A stretch of DNA of 39,787 bases from positions 1-39,787 of the forward strand of contig JAQBQV010000022.1 of the NCBI GenBank assembly GCA_028286825.1, given 5' to 3'. This DNA is from Parcubacteria group bacterium (GTDB lineage: Bacteria; Patescibacteriota; Minisyncoccia; Phycocordibacterales; Phycocordibacteraceae). Below the pieces are notes generated by a model. That model saw only the letters and a list, made by a program, of their open reading frames with translations. It made no database searches and was not told where the DNA came from. Position numbers and translations under genes: made by a program. Shown in pieces: positions 8,897-16,215 of the stretch; the first letter of the stretch is position 1; each line of letters opens with the position of its first letter.

Positions 8897-11068
8897 TTAC
8901 GGAATCTCTGTAGGTGGGGGTGTTTCATACGTGTAGGAAAGCGGAACGGGAAGCATTTGCCCGCCAGTAAAGAGTTCTGGATGGGTAGAATACCAATACT
9001 GAAGGCCATATTCCCAATAAGCAAACTGAGGGTCATTTGAAGGATTTGAAGGTGGAGGTCCTTGGGGATTCGTCCTATCAGTCCAGTAGAGAAGGTCGTG
9101 AGGAATCACGCTACCTGACGCGTCTGGGATTTGCCACGCTCCTTGTAGCATCGCAGGAACGGTTGAGGGTATAGGGTCAGCCTCGGCAAAATACGCTTTT
9201 GGATATTTGGAAAGGGCGTACGCCATAATTTCATGCCACATAGGAACGGCAATAAATCCAGCGATACTTTTAACCATCGGTGAGTTGTCATTATTACCAA
9301 CCCACACACCCATAGTGATTGAGGGGCTATATCCTACCGTCCAGGCATCTCGAGTATCGTTTGTGGTACCAGTTTTCACAGCTACATCGTAATTCGGGAA
9401 TGAAAGAGGAGAATTAAGTGCATATTCAGGCACACGCGCAGGTGCATCTGAAAGCATTGCAGACATACCTCGCGCGATATTTGCTGGGATAACACTTGTC
9501 GGTTGGGGTGTGTATTTAGTAAGAATCACACCTTGCGCATCAGCAACTTCAAGAATACCGGTTGGGGGATTGCGCACACCATCATTGGCAAATACAGAGT
9601 ATGCGCTTGTGAGATCGAGTAGTTTCACCTCACCACCTCCAAGTACGAGTGTAAGGCCATACTGCGCAGGATCACCAAGTGTTGCCAACCCAAACGATTT
9701 CGCAAAGTTAATAGCATTGCGTACCCCCATGAGATAGAGCACCTTCACAGCGGGTATGTTTATTGACTGAGCAAGCGCCGTCTCAAACGTCATAGGGCCG
9801 CGGAAATTGTTATCAAAATTACCTGGAGCGTAACAGGGGGCTGTGTGATTGTTGATATCTGAAGGTTTACACGCAGTTGAGAATTGTGTTGGTGTATCAA
9901 ACACAACAGTGTCGCGCGTGTAGCCACGCATAAGTGCGAGAGAGTAAATAAACGGCTTCATTGTTGATCCTGGCTGGCGTGTTGAGAGTGTGGCATTGTA
10001 CTGACCGTCTATCGTTTTATCAAAGAAATTACGTGAACCAACCATTGCGAGGATTTGGCCTGTCGCTGGTTCGATAGCTACCAATGAAGCGTTGGTAGCT
10101 TTGAATTTTTTCACGTTTTCAAGCGCATATTTATTCAATATTCCCTCTGCTTTCACTTCGAGATCTGCATCGAGGGTAGTAGTTACTTTGAGTCCTGATA
10201 TAAGCGCCTGTGCGCCGAATTGCTGTTCGAGTTGGTTGAGAATATAAAATACAAAATGAGGAGCAATGATGGCATTTTGCCCCGCTGGCGAGAATGTCAC
10301 TTTTTCATTTTGTGCAGAACCATACGCAGCATCATCGATAAAGCCAAGTGTGTGCATTCGCTCTAGCACTAAGTTTTTACGAGCATCGAGTTCGGTCAAA
10401 TGAGTCCCATACGGTGAGTAGTACGACGGGGCTTGGATCATAGCTGCAAGATACGCAGCTTGTGCAAGGGTAAGATCTTTGGCAGGTGAACCGAAATACG
10501 CCTCAGAGGCAGACTCAATTCCATATAGTGTCCCGCCATAGGGAATATTATTCAGATACGTTTCGAGAACTTGATCCTTTGAATAAACCTGTTCGAGCTT
10601 AATAGCTAAAATCCACTCATTAATTTTTCGCACAACACTCTTCTTGGTAGTCAGGAGTTCATTCTTTACCACCTGCTGCGTTATAGTTGATCCACCTTGT
10701 GAAAGCGCGCCACCGAGCACATCGACAAGTACCGCTCGGATGATTGAACTGAAGCGGATACCCCCATGTTGATAGAAACTTGAATCCTCAATAGCGATAG
10801 TCGCATTGATGGTGTGTGGAGAAATAGCCGTAAGCGGTACCACATTGCGCTTGGCGTCGCGGTTATAGTCATAAAGGAGTACTTGACCAGTGCGGTCATA
10901 AATTTTGGTCGATTGATCAATTTGGCGAGAGGCAAAGGAGCTAATATCAGGCACAGGACTAAGGGAGAGGTCAATAAGGACCCCACCCACAATGAAAAAA
11001 CCAAGCCCGAGGAGGCTGAGTGTGATCAGAAGGGTAGTATGTCGCCACGAAGAGTGCGCGAGATCCAT
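8897..11068 (-). CDS. class A penicillin-binding protein (glycosyltransferase-transpeptidase)
   Basis: 723 residues. An N-terminal membrane anchor (~12-35) precedes a GT51 glycosyltransferase domain with EDSSFYQHGG, GGSTITQQVVKN and the NNIPYGG motif. The transpeptidase domain has the three active-site motifs: SxxK (STMKPF), SxN (SIN) and KTGT. It polymerises and cross-links peptidoglycan outside the membrane, so this cell makes its own wall. The last ~90 residues are a Pro/Ser/Tyr-rich tail. The size fits the PBP1A/2A class. A small acidic gene and ruvC lie upstream on the same strand. Confidence 0.95.
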   Translation of the reverse strand: MDLAHSSWRHTTLLITLSLLGLGFFIVGGVLIDLSLSPVPDISSFASRQIDQSTKIYDRTGQVLLYDYNRDAKRNVVPLTAISPHTINATIAIEDSSFYQHGGIRFSSIIRAVLVDVLGGALSQGGSTITQQVVKNELLTTKKSVVRKINEWILAIKLEQVYSKDQVLETYLNNIPYGGTLYGIESASEAYFGSPAKDLTLAQAAYLAAMIQAPSYYSPYGTHLTELDARKNLVLERMHTLGFIDDAAYGSAQNEKVTFSPAGQNAIIAPHFVFYILNQLEQQFGAQALISGLKVTTTLDADLEVKAEGILNKYALENVKKFKATNASLVAIEPATGQILAMVGSRNFFDKTIDGQYNATLSTRQPGSTMKPFIYSLALMRGYTRDTVVFDTPTQFSTACKPSDINNHTAPCYAPGNFDNNFRGPMTFETALAQSINIPAVKVLYLMGVRNAINFAKSFGLATLGDPAQYGLTLVLGGGEVKLLDLTSAYSVFANDGVRNPPTGILEVADAQGVILTKYTPQPTSVIPANIARGMSAMLSDAPARVPEYALNSPLSFPNYDVAVKTGTTNDTRDAWTVGYSPSITMGVWVGNNDNSPMVKSIAGFIAVPMWHEIMAYALSKYPKAYFAEADPIPSTVPAMLQGAWQIPDASGSVIPHDLLYWTDRTNPQGPPPSNPSNDPQFAYWEYGLQYWYSTHPELFTGGQMLPVPLSYTYETPPPTEIP

Positions 11069-11091
11069 ATACCCCCTATGCTACCACTTAA

Positions 11092-11247
11092 TTATAAAAG
11101 GTCGGCAGGTTCGTCAGTGTCCTCTTCCACTTCATCCTCTTCTTCTGCCTCATCAGCCTGATCAATCACTCCATCAGCATCAAAGGCAGCCAGAATAGTA
11201 TCCGGGGTAGTAGTGCCATCCAATCCCTGTTCATCGTATTCGCTCAT
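11092..11247 (-). CDS. small very acidic protein
   Basis: 51 residues from the ATG at 11247 (MSEYDEQGLDGTTTPDTILA...), ending in a run of Glu/Asp. An in-frame ATG further up (11331) would add 28 residues, but that extension overlaps ruvC. A TTGCAG/TACACA promoter-like pair places a -10 box 7 nt before the chosen ATG, as in other genes here. No family is recognised. The composition is unlike a random shadow frame, and it fills the gap between ruvC and the penicillin-binding protein on the same strand. Confidence 0.5.
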   Translation of the reverse strand: MSEYDEQGLDGTTTPDTILAAFDADGVIDQADEAEEEDEVEEDTDEPADLL

Positions 11248-11305
11248 AAGAATATGTGTACCAAAAATAAATATTTCTGCAACCCGTTGCCTGATGGTGT
11301 GTGGA

Positions 11306-11782
11306 TTAGTGATTTCTAGGAGCCATCGCAAGTCCAGTTATCCCTATAGCAATCGCATCAAGCTCATCATCGAGACGCTTTTTAACGGGAAGAGTAAGAA
11401 GACGAGGAATCATTTGAGCGACAGCGCTCTTACTTGAGCCGCCATAGCCTGTGACGGCAAGCTTTACCTGCTGCGGTGAACACTCAAGAACAGGAAGAGA
11501 AGCGAGCCCGACAGCAGCCAGGATGGCTCCGCGAGCCTCAGCCACGCCGATCGCCGTTTTTTTATTAATGCTAAAAAAAAGCGTTTCGATTGCAAACGCC
11601 GTTGGCGCGTATTCTGCAATTGCGTCAGTTACAGCCTTCGTTACTGCTGCAAGTCGCGTCTCGCGAAGCCCTTTCGGCGGTTGCACACAATCACTCATGA
11701 TGAGGACAGGTCGAGAAGGATCTCCCTCAATAACAGCAATGCCGAGCCTATCGTAGCCCGGGTCAATCGCCAGAATTCTCAT
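11306..11782 (-). CDS. ruvC: Holliday junction resolvase RuvC
   Basis: 158 residues from the ATG at 11782. The family normally begins with MRILxIDPG as here; an in-frame ATG at 11797 is possible. The catalytic acidic residues are visible: D7 (IDPGYDRLG), E66 (AIETLFF) and the pair D139/D142 in LDDELDAIAIG. It cuts four-way junctions made by recombination; ruvB and ruvA are also in the window. The start lies 20 nt inside the yebC stop, so the two are translationally coupled. yebC-ruvC adjacency is common in bacteria. Confidence 0.93.
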   Translation of the reverse strand: MRILAIDPGYDRLGIAVIEGDPSRPVLIMSDCVQPPKGLRETRLAAVTKAVTDAIAEYAPTAFAIETLFFSINKKTAIGVAEARGAILAAVGLASLPVLECSPQQVKLAVTGYGGSSKSAVAQMIPRLLTLPVKKRLDDELDAIAIGITGLAMAPRNH

Positions 11783-12317
11783 AGCCGCGAGCATTGGTGA
11801 ATATCTCTTGGACGTCGTCGTGTTCATCAAGCGCTTCAAGAATGGCGGTTAGTTTTTCTTCAGCTAGTCCAGAGACGTCACTCAGTGGTTCGTTTGGCAT
11901 AAATGTGCCGCCAGACTTTGTAAATGCCCAACTCGCTGCACCAGGGTTGGCGAGTTCAATACCTTGAAGGACGAGGAGGTGTTTGATCTCTTGGGTCGTA
12001 CGGTTCTTATTGTCAGTTAGCGCATCAACCATGATCGCGACGCCTCCAGGGCCATAAGCCTCATAGACCACCTGCTCAAGATTACCAGAATCTTTTGAAG
12101 TGCCTTTCGCAACGGCGCGCTCGATGTTTTCTTTAGGCATGTTTGCAGCCTTAGCACGTGCGATCACGACCGAGAGGCTCGGCGCAGAAAGCACTCCATT
12201 AGCCTTCTTTGACTCGAGGGTGATTAAGCGAGCGTACCGCGAGAAGACACGGCTCTTTGCCGAGTCAGTAACCGCTTTCTGACGCTTGATTTGAGACCAC
12301 TTACTATGTCCGGACAT
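11763..12317 (-). CDS. yebC: YebC/PmpR-family protein, short form
   Basis: 184 residues against ~240-250 usual. The N-terminal domain is intact (SGHSKWSQIKRQKAVTDSAKSRVFSRYAR, then MPKENIERAVAKG and the EAYGPGGVAIMVDALTDNKNRT signature), as is the end (LEALDEHDDVQEIFTNA). The missing ~60 residues come from the middle domain. Family members act as transcription regulators, and some help translation of difficult peptide stretches. A TATAGT box (12324-12329) sits 6 nt before the ATG, so the mRNA is probably leaderless. It lies between ruvB and ruvC. Confidence 0.92.
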   Translation of the reverse strand: MSGHSKWSQIKRQKAVTDSAKSRVFSRYARLITLESKKANGVLSAPSLSVVIARAKAANMPKENIERAVAKGTSKDSGNLEQVVYEAYGPGGVAIMVDALTDNKNRTTQEIKHLLVLQGIELANPGAASWAFTKSGGTFMPNEPLSDVSGLAEEKLTAILEALDEHDDVQEIFTNARGYENSGD

Positions 12318-12334
12318 GCACGTACTATATCAAA

Positions 12335-13318
12335 CTAAGAAATCTTGAGATATTCTCGACCCTTGCTCGTCAAAATACGCCCGCGACTTGATCGCTCGAT
12401 GAAGCCAAGTCGGAGAAGGTACGGTTCATACATATATTCAACGGTGTCGGGGTCTTCGTGGAGGGCTGCAGCAAGGGCTCTAACCCCGGCCGGACCACCG
12501 CGGAAGCCAACAGCAAGCGTGTCTAAGTATCGTCTATCGTCTTTTGTGAGGCCGTAGGTATCAATACCAAAAAGCTGGCACGCTTCGTCACAAAGCTCAG
12601 CGGAGAGTGGTCGCTCGTGCACCTCTGAGAAGTCGCGCACGCGTTTAAGGAGCGCATTGGCTACGCGCGGAGTGGCGCGACTGCGAGCAGCGATGCGGTC
12701 GATGACTTCTTCTGGAGCGGAAAGGCCGAGTCGTATCGCGGAGCGACGAATGATGTCTCGCAAATCGCTTTCATTGTAAAAATCGAGTTGATACACCCCT
12801 CCTCCAAAACGTGAGCGCAAAGGGCCAGAGAGCTCGGCAACACGGGTGGTTGCCCCGACAAGCATAAAGGGCGGGAGCGAAAGTTCTACAGTACGCGCCG
12901 ATGGTCCTTTACCAAGCACAATGTCTAGGTGACCTGACTCAAGAGCAGGGTAGAGGAGTTCCTCGATTTTTCTTGAGAGTCGATGAATCTCGTCGATGAA
13001 GAGAATTGTATTGGGCTCAAGGTTGGTCAAAATCGCAGCGAGGTCTCCTGCGCGTTCAATCGCCACACCCGAAGTTGTCTTTAAAGGCGCCTCGAGCGTG
13101 TGGGCGATCAAGTGAGCGAGTGTCGTCTTACCAACTCCTGGTGGGCCATAGAAAAGAATGTGTTCAGGAGCGCCGCCGCGTTTTTTAGCAGCGTCGATTG
13201 CAATGCGCACATTCGCTTTTACCTGCTTTTGCCCGATATAATCGTCCCATTTATCCGGCCGAAGTGCCGCATCAAGATTGAGCGAAATAGGGCTCACGCT
13301 GTCAGAAGGGCTTGACAT
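12335..13318 (-). CDS. ruvB: Holliday junction branch-migration helicase RuvB
   Basis: 327 residues, full length. AAA+ domain with Walker A GPPGVGKT at 58-65, Walker B ILFIDEIHRL, sensor GATTR and the arginine-finger region LRSRFGGG. A winged-helix C-terminus ends GLTKDDRRYLDTLAVGFRGGPAGVRALAAAL...LRLGFIERSSRGR. It drives branch migration with RuvA (20717-21259) and is followed by yebC and ruvC on the same strand. Its first codons overlap a + strand TTGACA that looks like the promoter of a divergent ncRNA. Confidence 0.97.
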   Translation of the reverse strand: MSSPSDSVSPISLNLDAALRPDKWDDYIGQKQVKANVRIAIDAAKKRGGAPEHILFYGPPGVGKTTLAHLIAHTLEAPLKTTSGVAIERAGDLAAILTNLEPNTILFIDEIHRLSRKIEELLYPALESGHLDIVLGKGPSARTVELSLPPFMLVGATTRVAELSGPLRSRFGGGVYQLDFYNESDLRDIIRRSAIRLGLSAPEEVIDRIAARSRATPRVANALLKRVRDFSEVHERPLSAELCDEACQLFGIDTYGLTKDDRRYLDTLAVGFRGGPAGVRALAAALHEDPDTVEYMYEPYLLRLGFIERSSRGRILTSKGREYLKIS

Positions 13319-13340
13319 AAAATATATATGATGCTAACAT
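13312..13340 (+). promoter_or_regulatory. promoter for candidate ncRNA
   Basis: TTGACA (13312-13317), a 17-nt AT-rich spacer and TAACAT (13335-13340), reading away from ruvB on the + strand, where no protein gene follows. The -35 lies inside the first codons of ruvB. Confidence 0.5.
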
Positions 13341-13347
13341 TCTATCA

Positions 13348-13523
13348 TAGTTTCGATTGCAGTATTACTGCGATACACGAGTTCTCTAAATCCTACTCAT
13401 ACTCCTCTAGGCAAGGCTTGACGGCTTCAGGCGTTTCCCCAAGGACTCTTTGGTCCGGTACGTAAGTATCGGCACTGCGGTACTCCTCAGGTGACTCGTC
13501 TACCCCGCATTTATGCGGGTTTT
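13348..13523 (+). ncRNA. candidate structured ncRNA between ruvB and pilB, opposite strand
   Basis: Both flanking protein genes are on the minus strand. The 236-nt gap between them has a consensus-like + strand promoter and a + strand intrinsic terminator. The ~175-nt transcript has local hairpins: GCAGTA/TACTGC, a stem ending in a GTAA tetraloop (CGGTAC/GTATCG), and a closing pair ACGAGT/ACTCGT just before the terminator. I compared it by eye with SRP RNA, tmRNA, RNase P RNA and common riboswitches and saw no match; a 6S-like RNA cannot be ruled out. No convincing ORF is present. Confidence 0.45.
13504..13523 (+). terminator. intrinsic terminator of candidate ncRNA
   Basis: CCCGCAT (13504-13510), 2-nt loop, ATGCGGG (13513-13519), then TTTT. 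The T run is only on the + strand. The same CCCGCAT core is reused in the terminator after tRNA-Leu(GAG) at 32246-32295. Confidence 0.7.
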
Positions 13524-13554
13524 GCCTGGAGGATTATGGACGGGATTTTTGTTT

Positions 13555-15225
13555 TTAAATGCGTGGGAGATCGACGGTGCCAGAGAGCTCAGAAAGGGAA
13601 GTGACGCCTTCAAGTACTTTAATAATGCCGTCTTGGGCCATGGTGGGGTAACCTTGTTTAGTCACAAGCTTCGCAATTTCGTTTTCAGCTGGATTGTCCC
13701 GGAGGAAGGTTGAAAGTTCGTCATCCATAAAAATCGCCTCATACAGGCCGACACGCCCATGGTAGCCGGTCTCTTCGTCGCTCGTGGGAGCTGGTTCCCA
13801 GACCGTTTCTCTGTTGGTAGGAATAAGTGTTCGGTCCGTAAGACTTTCAAGCGCTTTTTCTATCATTTTCTTTTCGGCGTCCGTAAGCGGGCGTTCTTTT
13901 CGTTTCTCTGGGTCGAGTTTACGCACCAGTCGCTGTGCCATCGAGACCGTCACTGCCGAGCCAAATGACTTCGGATCAGCGCCGAGGTCAACAAGCCTCG
14001 GGAAGGTGCCAGCCGCATCATTAGTGTGAAGGGTGGAAAAGACAAAGTGGCCCGTGAGCGCGGCTTGAATGGCGATGTCGGCGGTTTCACTATCACGAAT
14101 TTCACCAACCATGATGATGTCGGGATCTTGGCGCACTATTGAGCGCAGCCCTTCAGAGAAGGTGTATTTAGTACCCTCTACCTGTGTTTGAACAATGCCG
14201 TCGAGGTGATATTCGATTGGGTCTTCAATGGTTATGATTTTCATCTCAGGTGAGTGGATCTCGCGGAGAAATGAGTAGAGAGTGGTCGTCTTACCGCTCC
14301 CTGTTGGTCCTGTGGTGAGGAGCATGCCGTTTGGACGGCGAATCTCTTCTTCAAGCCTAGCCAAAAGCTTCGGGTGGATACCGAGCTCTTTGTAGGAAAC
14401 CATTGTTGCTCTGGGGTCGAGAATACGAAGCACAATCGACTCGCCTGAAATGCCAGGGATGAACGACGCACGAATTTCGATTTGAGTATCGCCCTTAGCA
14501 ATACTGAATCGCCCGTCTTGTGCCTGGTTGGTCACATTAAGCTTCACACCCGAGAGGAGTTTGATGCGCGAGTTGAGTTGATGGTACGTTACTGGGTCGA
14601 AGTGGCAGGTGTCAGCGAGTAAACCGTCGATGCGTAGGCGCAGAAGTGCGCGATCTTCGGATGGCTCAAAGTGGAGATCAGAGGCGCGAAGCGCAAAGGC
14701 GCCCGCAAAGACGATTTCAAGCATATGCGAAATGCGATCAAAGGCCTTACTTGCAAGAGCCGTGTCGATTTCCTGCTGAATGGCGGTCTTTGTGCCGGCG
14801 CTGGCAATTTTTGAAAGCGTTGCTTCCTGAACGGTGAGCATGCCCGCGTGTGTCTGTACCGCAAGCGAGAGGTCGGCGTAACGTGCTTGGGCCTTATCGA
14901 GGCTCTTCTTTGAAACGAGGAACTGGTGGACCGTGAAGCCTCGTTCGCCTAGTTCGCTCATCAGTTTCTCGAGCGCGGGGTTGTTCGGATTGTGGACTGC
15001 AACTGAGAGCGCGTGCCCCGTCTTTTCAAAAGCCGCAACCTCAGCGGCACGAGCCGTTGCCTCAGGGATCACTCTGAGTGCGTCGCCATCGACCTCTTTA
15101 AGTGAGATATCGACGTACGTCATCCCGTATTTCTCAGAGAGAATACGAATTACATCTTCCTCCTCGCGCTCGCGCACCCGAGCGAGTTTGTCGTCGGTAG
15201 CACTGGTGTCAAACGGTAAATCCAT
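13555..15225 (-). CDS. pilB: type IV pilus assembly ATPase PilB/GspE family
   Basis: 556 residues from the ATG at 15225. An N-terminal GspE-II-like domain (~1-150) is followed by the ATPase: Walker A GPTGSGKT at 306-313, Asp box TIEDPIEYHLDGIVQTQV, Walker B region GEIRDSETADIA and the His box STLHTNDA. The tetracysteine zinc site of classical PilB is absent; the corresponding stretch is Lys/Glu-rich. It powers pilus extension from the cytoplasm. The start is chosen because an extended -10 (TGnTAGAAT, box at 15233-15238) lies 7 nt before it; upstream in-frame ATGs would precede transcription. pilM, pilN and pilO are at 27-29 kb. Confidence 0.93.
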   Translation of the reverse strand: MDLPFDTSATDDKLARVREREEEDVIRILSEKYGMTYVDISLKEVDGDALRVIPEATARAAEVAAFEKTGHALSVAVHNPNNPALEKLMSELGERGFTVHQFLVSKKSLDKAQARYADLSLAVQTHAGMLTVQEATLSKIASAGTKTAIQQEIDTALASKAFDRISHMLEIVFAGAFALRASDLHFEPSEDRALLRLRIDGLLADTCHFDPVTYHQLNSRIKLLSGVKLNVTNQAQDGRFSIAKGDTQIEIRASFIPGISGESIVLRILDPRATMVSYKELGIHPKLLARLEEEIRRPNGMLLTTGPTGSGKTTTLYSFLREIHSPEMKIITIEDPIEYHLDGIVQTQVEGTKYTFSEGLRSIVRQDPDIIMVGEIRDSETADIAIQAALTGHFVFSTLHTNDAAGTFPRLVDLGADPKSFGSAVTVSMAQRLVRKLDPEKRKERPLTDAEKKMIEKALESLTDRTLIPTNRETVWEPAPTSDEETGYHGRVGLYEAIFMDDELSTFLRDNPAENEIAKLVTKQGYPTMAQDGIIKVLEGVTSLSELSGTVDLPRI

Positions 15226-15267
15226 ACGGACCATTCTAGCACCAGGCATCAGGGTTTTCTGCCGTAC

Positions 15268-15297
15268 TTGACAAAACACCATGAATGGTATTATAAT
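15268..15297 (+). promoter_or_regulatory. consensus promoter of the lipoprotein gene
   Basis: TTGACA (15268-15273), 18-nt spacer, TATAAT (15292-15297). Both hexamers are perfect sigma-70 consensus. The leader to the ATG is ~45 nt, unlike the near-zero leaders of neighbouring genes. Confidence 0.75.
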
Positions 15298-15348
15298 GTA
15301 TTTATAGCTGCCGAATATCTCGACAGCACGCATCCCACAGGGGGAATC

Positions 15349-15696
15349 ATGGTTCGCACCGTTATTGCAGCTCTTTTTGGAACTTGCCTCATCGGATGCG
15401 CCGGCGCACCGCAAACGCGCTACCTCGTTGTTGAAAAGACCACGACGCGCGATTGCATCGAAGTCTCCGGCAAACGCATGTGTGAAGAGTCGCCGCGCAA
15501 TGCGGACTTCACGCTGCGGCCGTCGGACCAAGCGCAAGCGGCGGTACGTTTCGGCCTATCGCAAAGCCCGTGCATCGCGCCCTACGTGTGGACCGGCGCA
15601 GGTCTCTTCGGTGGATGCCAAATGCTCGGTTTTCCAGGCGTGGGGTCGAACGGCTCCTCAACGGTGATTTTCAATTTCGGACATCATCACCGTTAA
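15349..15696 (+). CDS. small lipoprotein, probably acquired
   Basis: 115 residues. A signal sequence ends in a lipobox (LIGC, Cys at ~17), so it is probably lipid-anchored. The mature part has several Cys and a Gly/Ser-rich end finishing GHHHR; no family is recognised. A Shine-Dalgarno AGGGGGA (15339-15345) precedes the ATG at 15349. Its perfect promoter, leader, Shine-Dalgarno and strong terminator, plus a visibly higher GC content than the flanking pilB and tsaE, make it look like a self-contained transferred cassette. Confidence 0.7.
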   Translation: MVRTVIAALFGTCLIGCAGAPQTRYLVVEKTTTRDCIEVSGKRMCEESPRNADFTLRPSDQAQAAVRFGLSQSPCIAPYVWTGAGLFGGCQMLGFPGVGSNGSSTVIFNFGHHHR

Positions 15697-15718
15697 GCGC
15701 CAGCGACCGCTCCACCCT

Positions 15719-15759
15719 GTGCGCCTGACTCTTTCAAGAGGCAGGCGCACTTTCTTTTT
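15719..15759 (+). terminator. intrinsic terminator after lipoprotein gene
   Basis: Stem GTGCGCCTG/CAGGCGCAC (15719-15727 and 15742-15750) with an inner CTCT/AGAG stem, followed by TTTCTTTTT. It isolates the lipoprotein gene from tsaE. Confidence 0.9.
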
Positions 15760-15777
15760 GGGCGGTACAATGAGGGG

Positions 15778-16215
15778 ATGGAAAAGGCGATTGCTAATCT
15801 TGAAGAGCTTGCTCAAGAAGCCGCACGGTTTGTGAACACTCTTGTCCAAAACCCACATAAAGCAACCCTCATTACACTCTCGGGCGAACTTGGGGCGGGG
15901 AAGACGGCGTTCACAAAAGCGGCAGCTAAGGCATGGGGAGTCGAACAAACCATTACGAGCCCTACCTTCGTTCTTGAAAAGATCTACGAACTCCCACTCG
16001 GCGCTGGTTTTAAAAAAATGATTCATATCGATGCATATCGTCTTGATGGTGGCGCCGATCTTGAGCCACTCGGTATCACTGAACTTATGCGAGACACCAA
16101 TAACGTCATATTCTTTGAATGGCCGGAAAAGGTGAGTGATGCGCTCCCTGTGCCCACTGCTCACCTGACTTTTACCGTTGAGAATGATGGCACACGTAAA
16201 ATTACCTATGGCTAA
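15778..16215 (+). CDS. tsaE: tRNA threonylcarbamoyladenosine biosynthesis ATPase TsaE
   Basis: 145 residues. Walker A GELGAGKT at 36-43, then TSPTFVLEKIYEL and HIDAYRLDGGADLEPLGI, and the FFEWPEK motif that are typical of TsaE (YjeE). It works with TsaB, TsaC and TsaD to make t6A37 in ANN-decoding tRNAs. A TACAAT box (15766-15771) lies 6 nt before the ATG, which suggests a leaderless start. Its last 8 nt overlap polA. Confidence 0.95.
   Translation: MEKAIANLEELAQEAARFVNTLVQNPHKATLITLSGELGAGKTAFTKAAAKAWGVEQTITSPTFVLEKIYELPLGAGFKKMIHIDAYRLDGGADLEPLGITELMRDTNNVIFFEWPEKVSDALPVPTAHLTFTVENDGTRKITYG

Noticed and set aside
13348-13523. Riboswitch controlling ruvB or pilB
   Set aside because: Its promoter and terminator run on the + strand while both genes are on the minus strand, so it cannot lie in their leaders.
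13513-13713. + strand ORF of 66 codons over the end of pilB
   Set aside because: It overlaps pilB on the other strand, begins inside a terminator hairpin and has no start signals.
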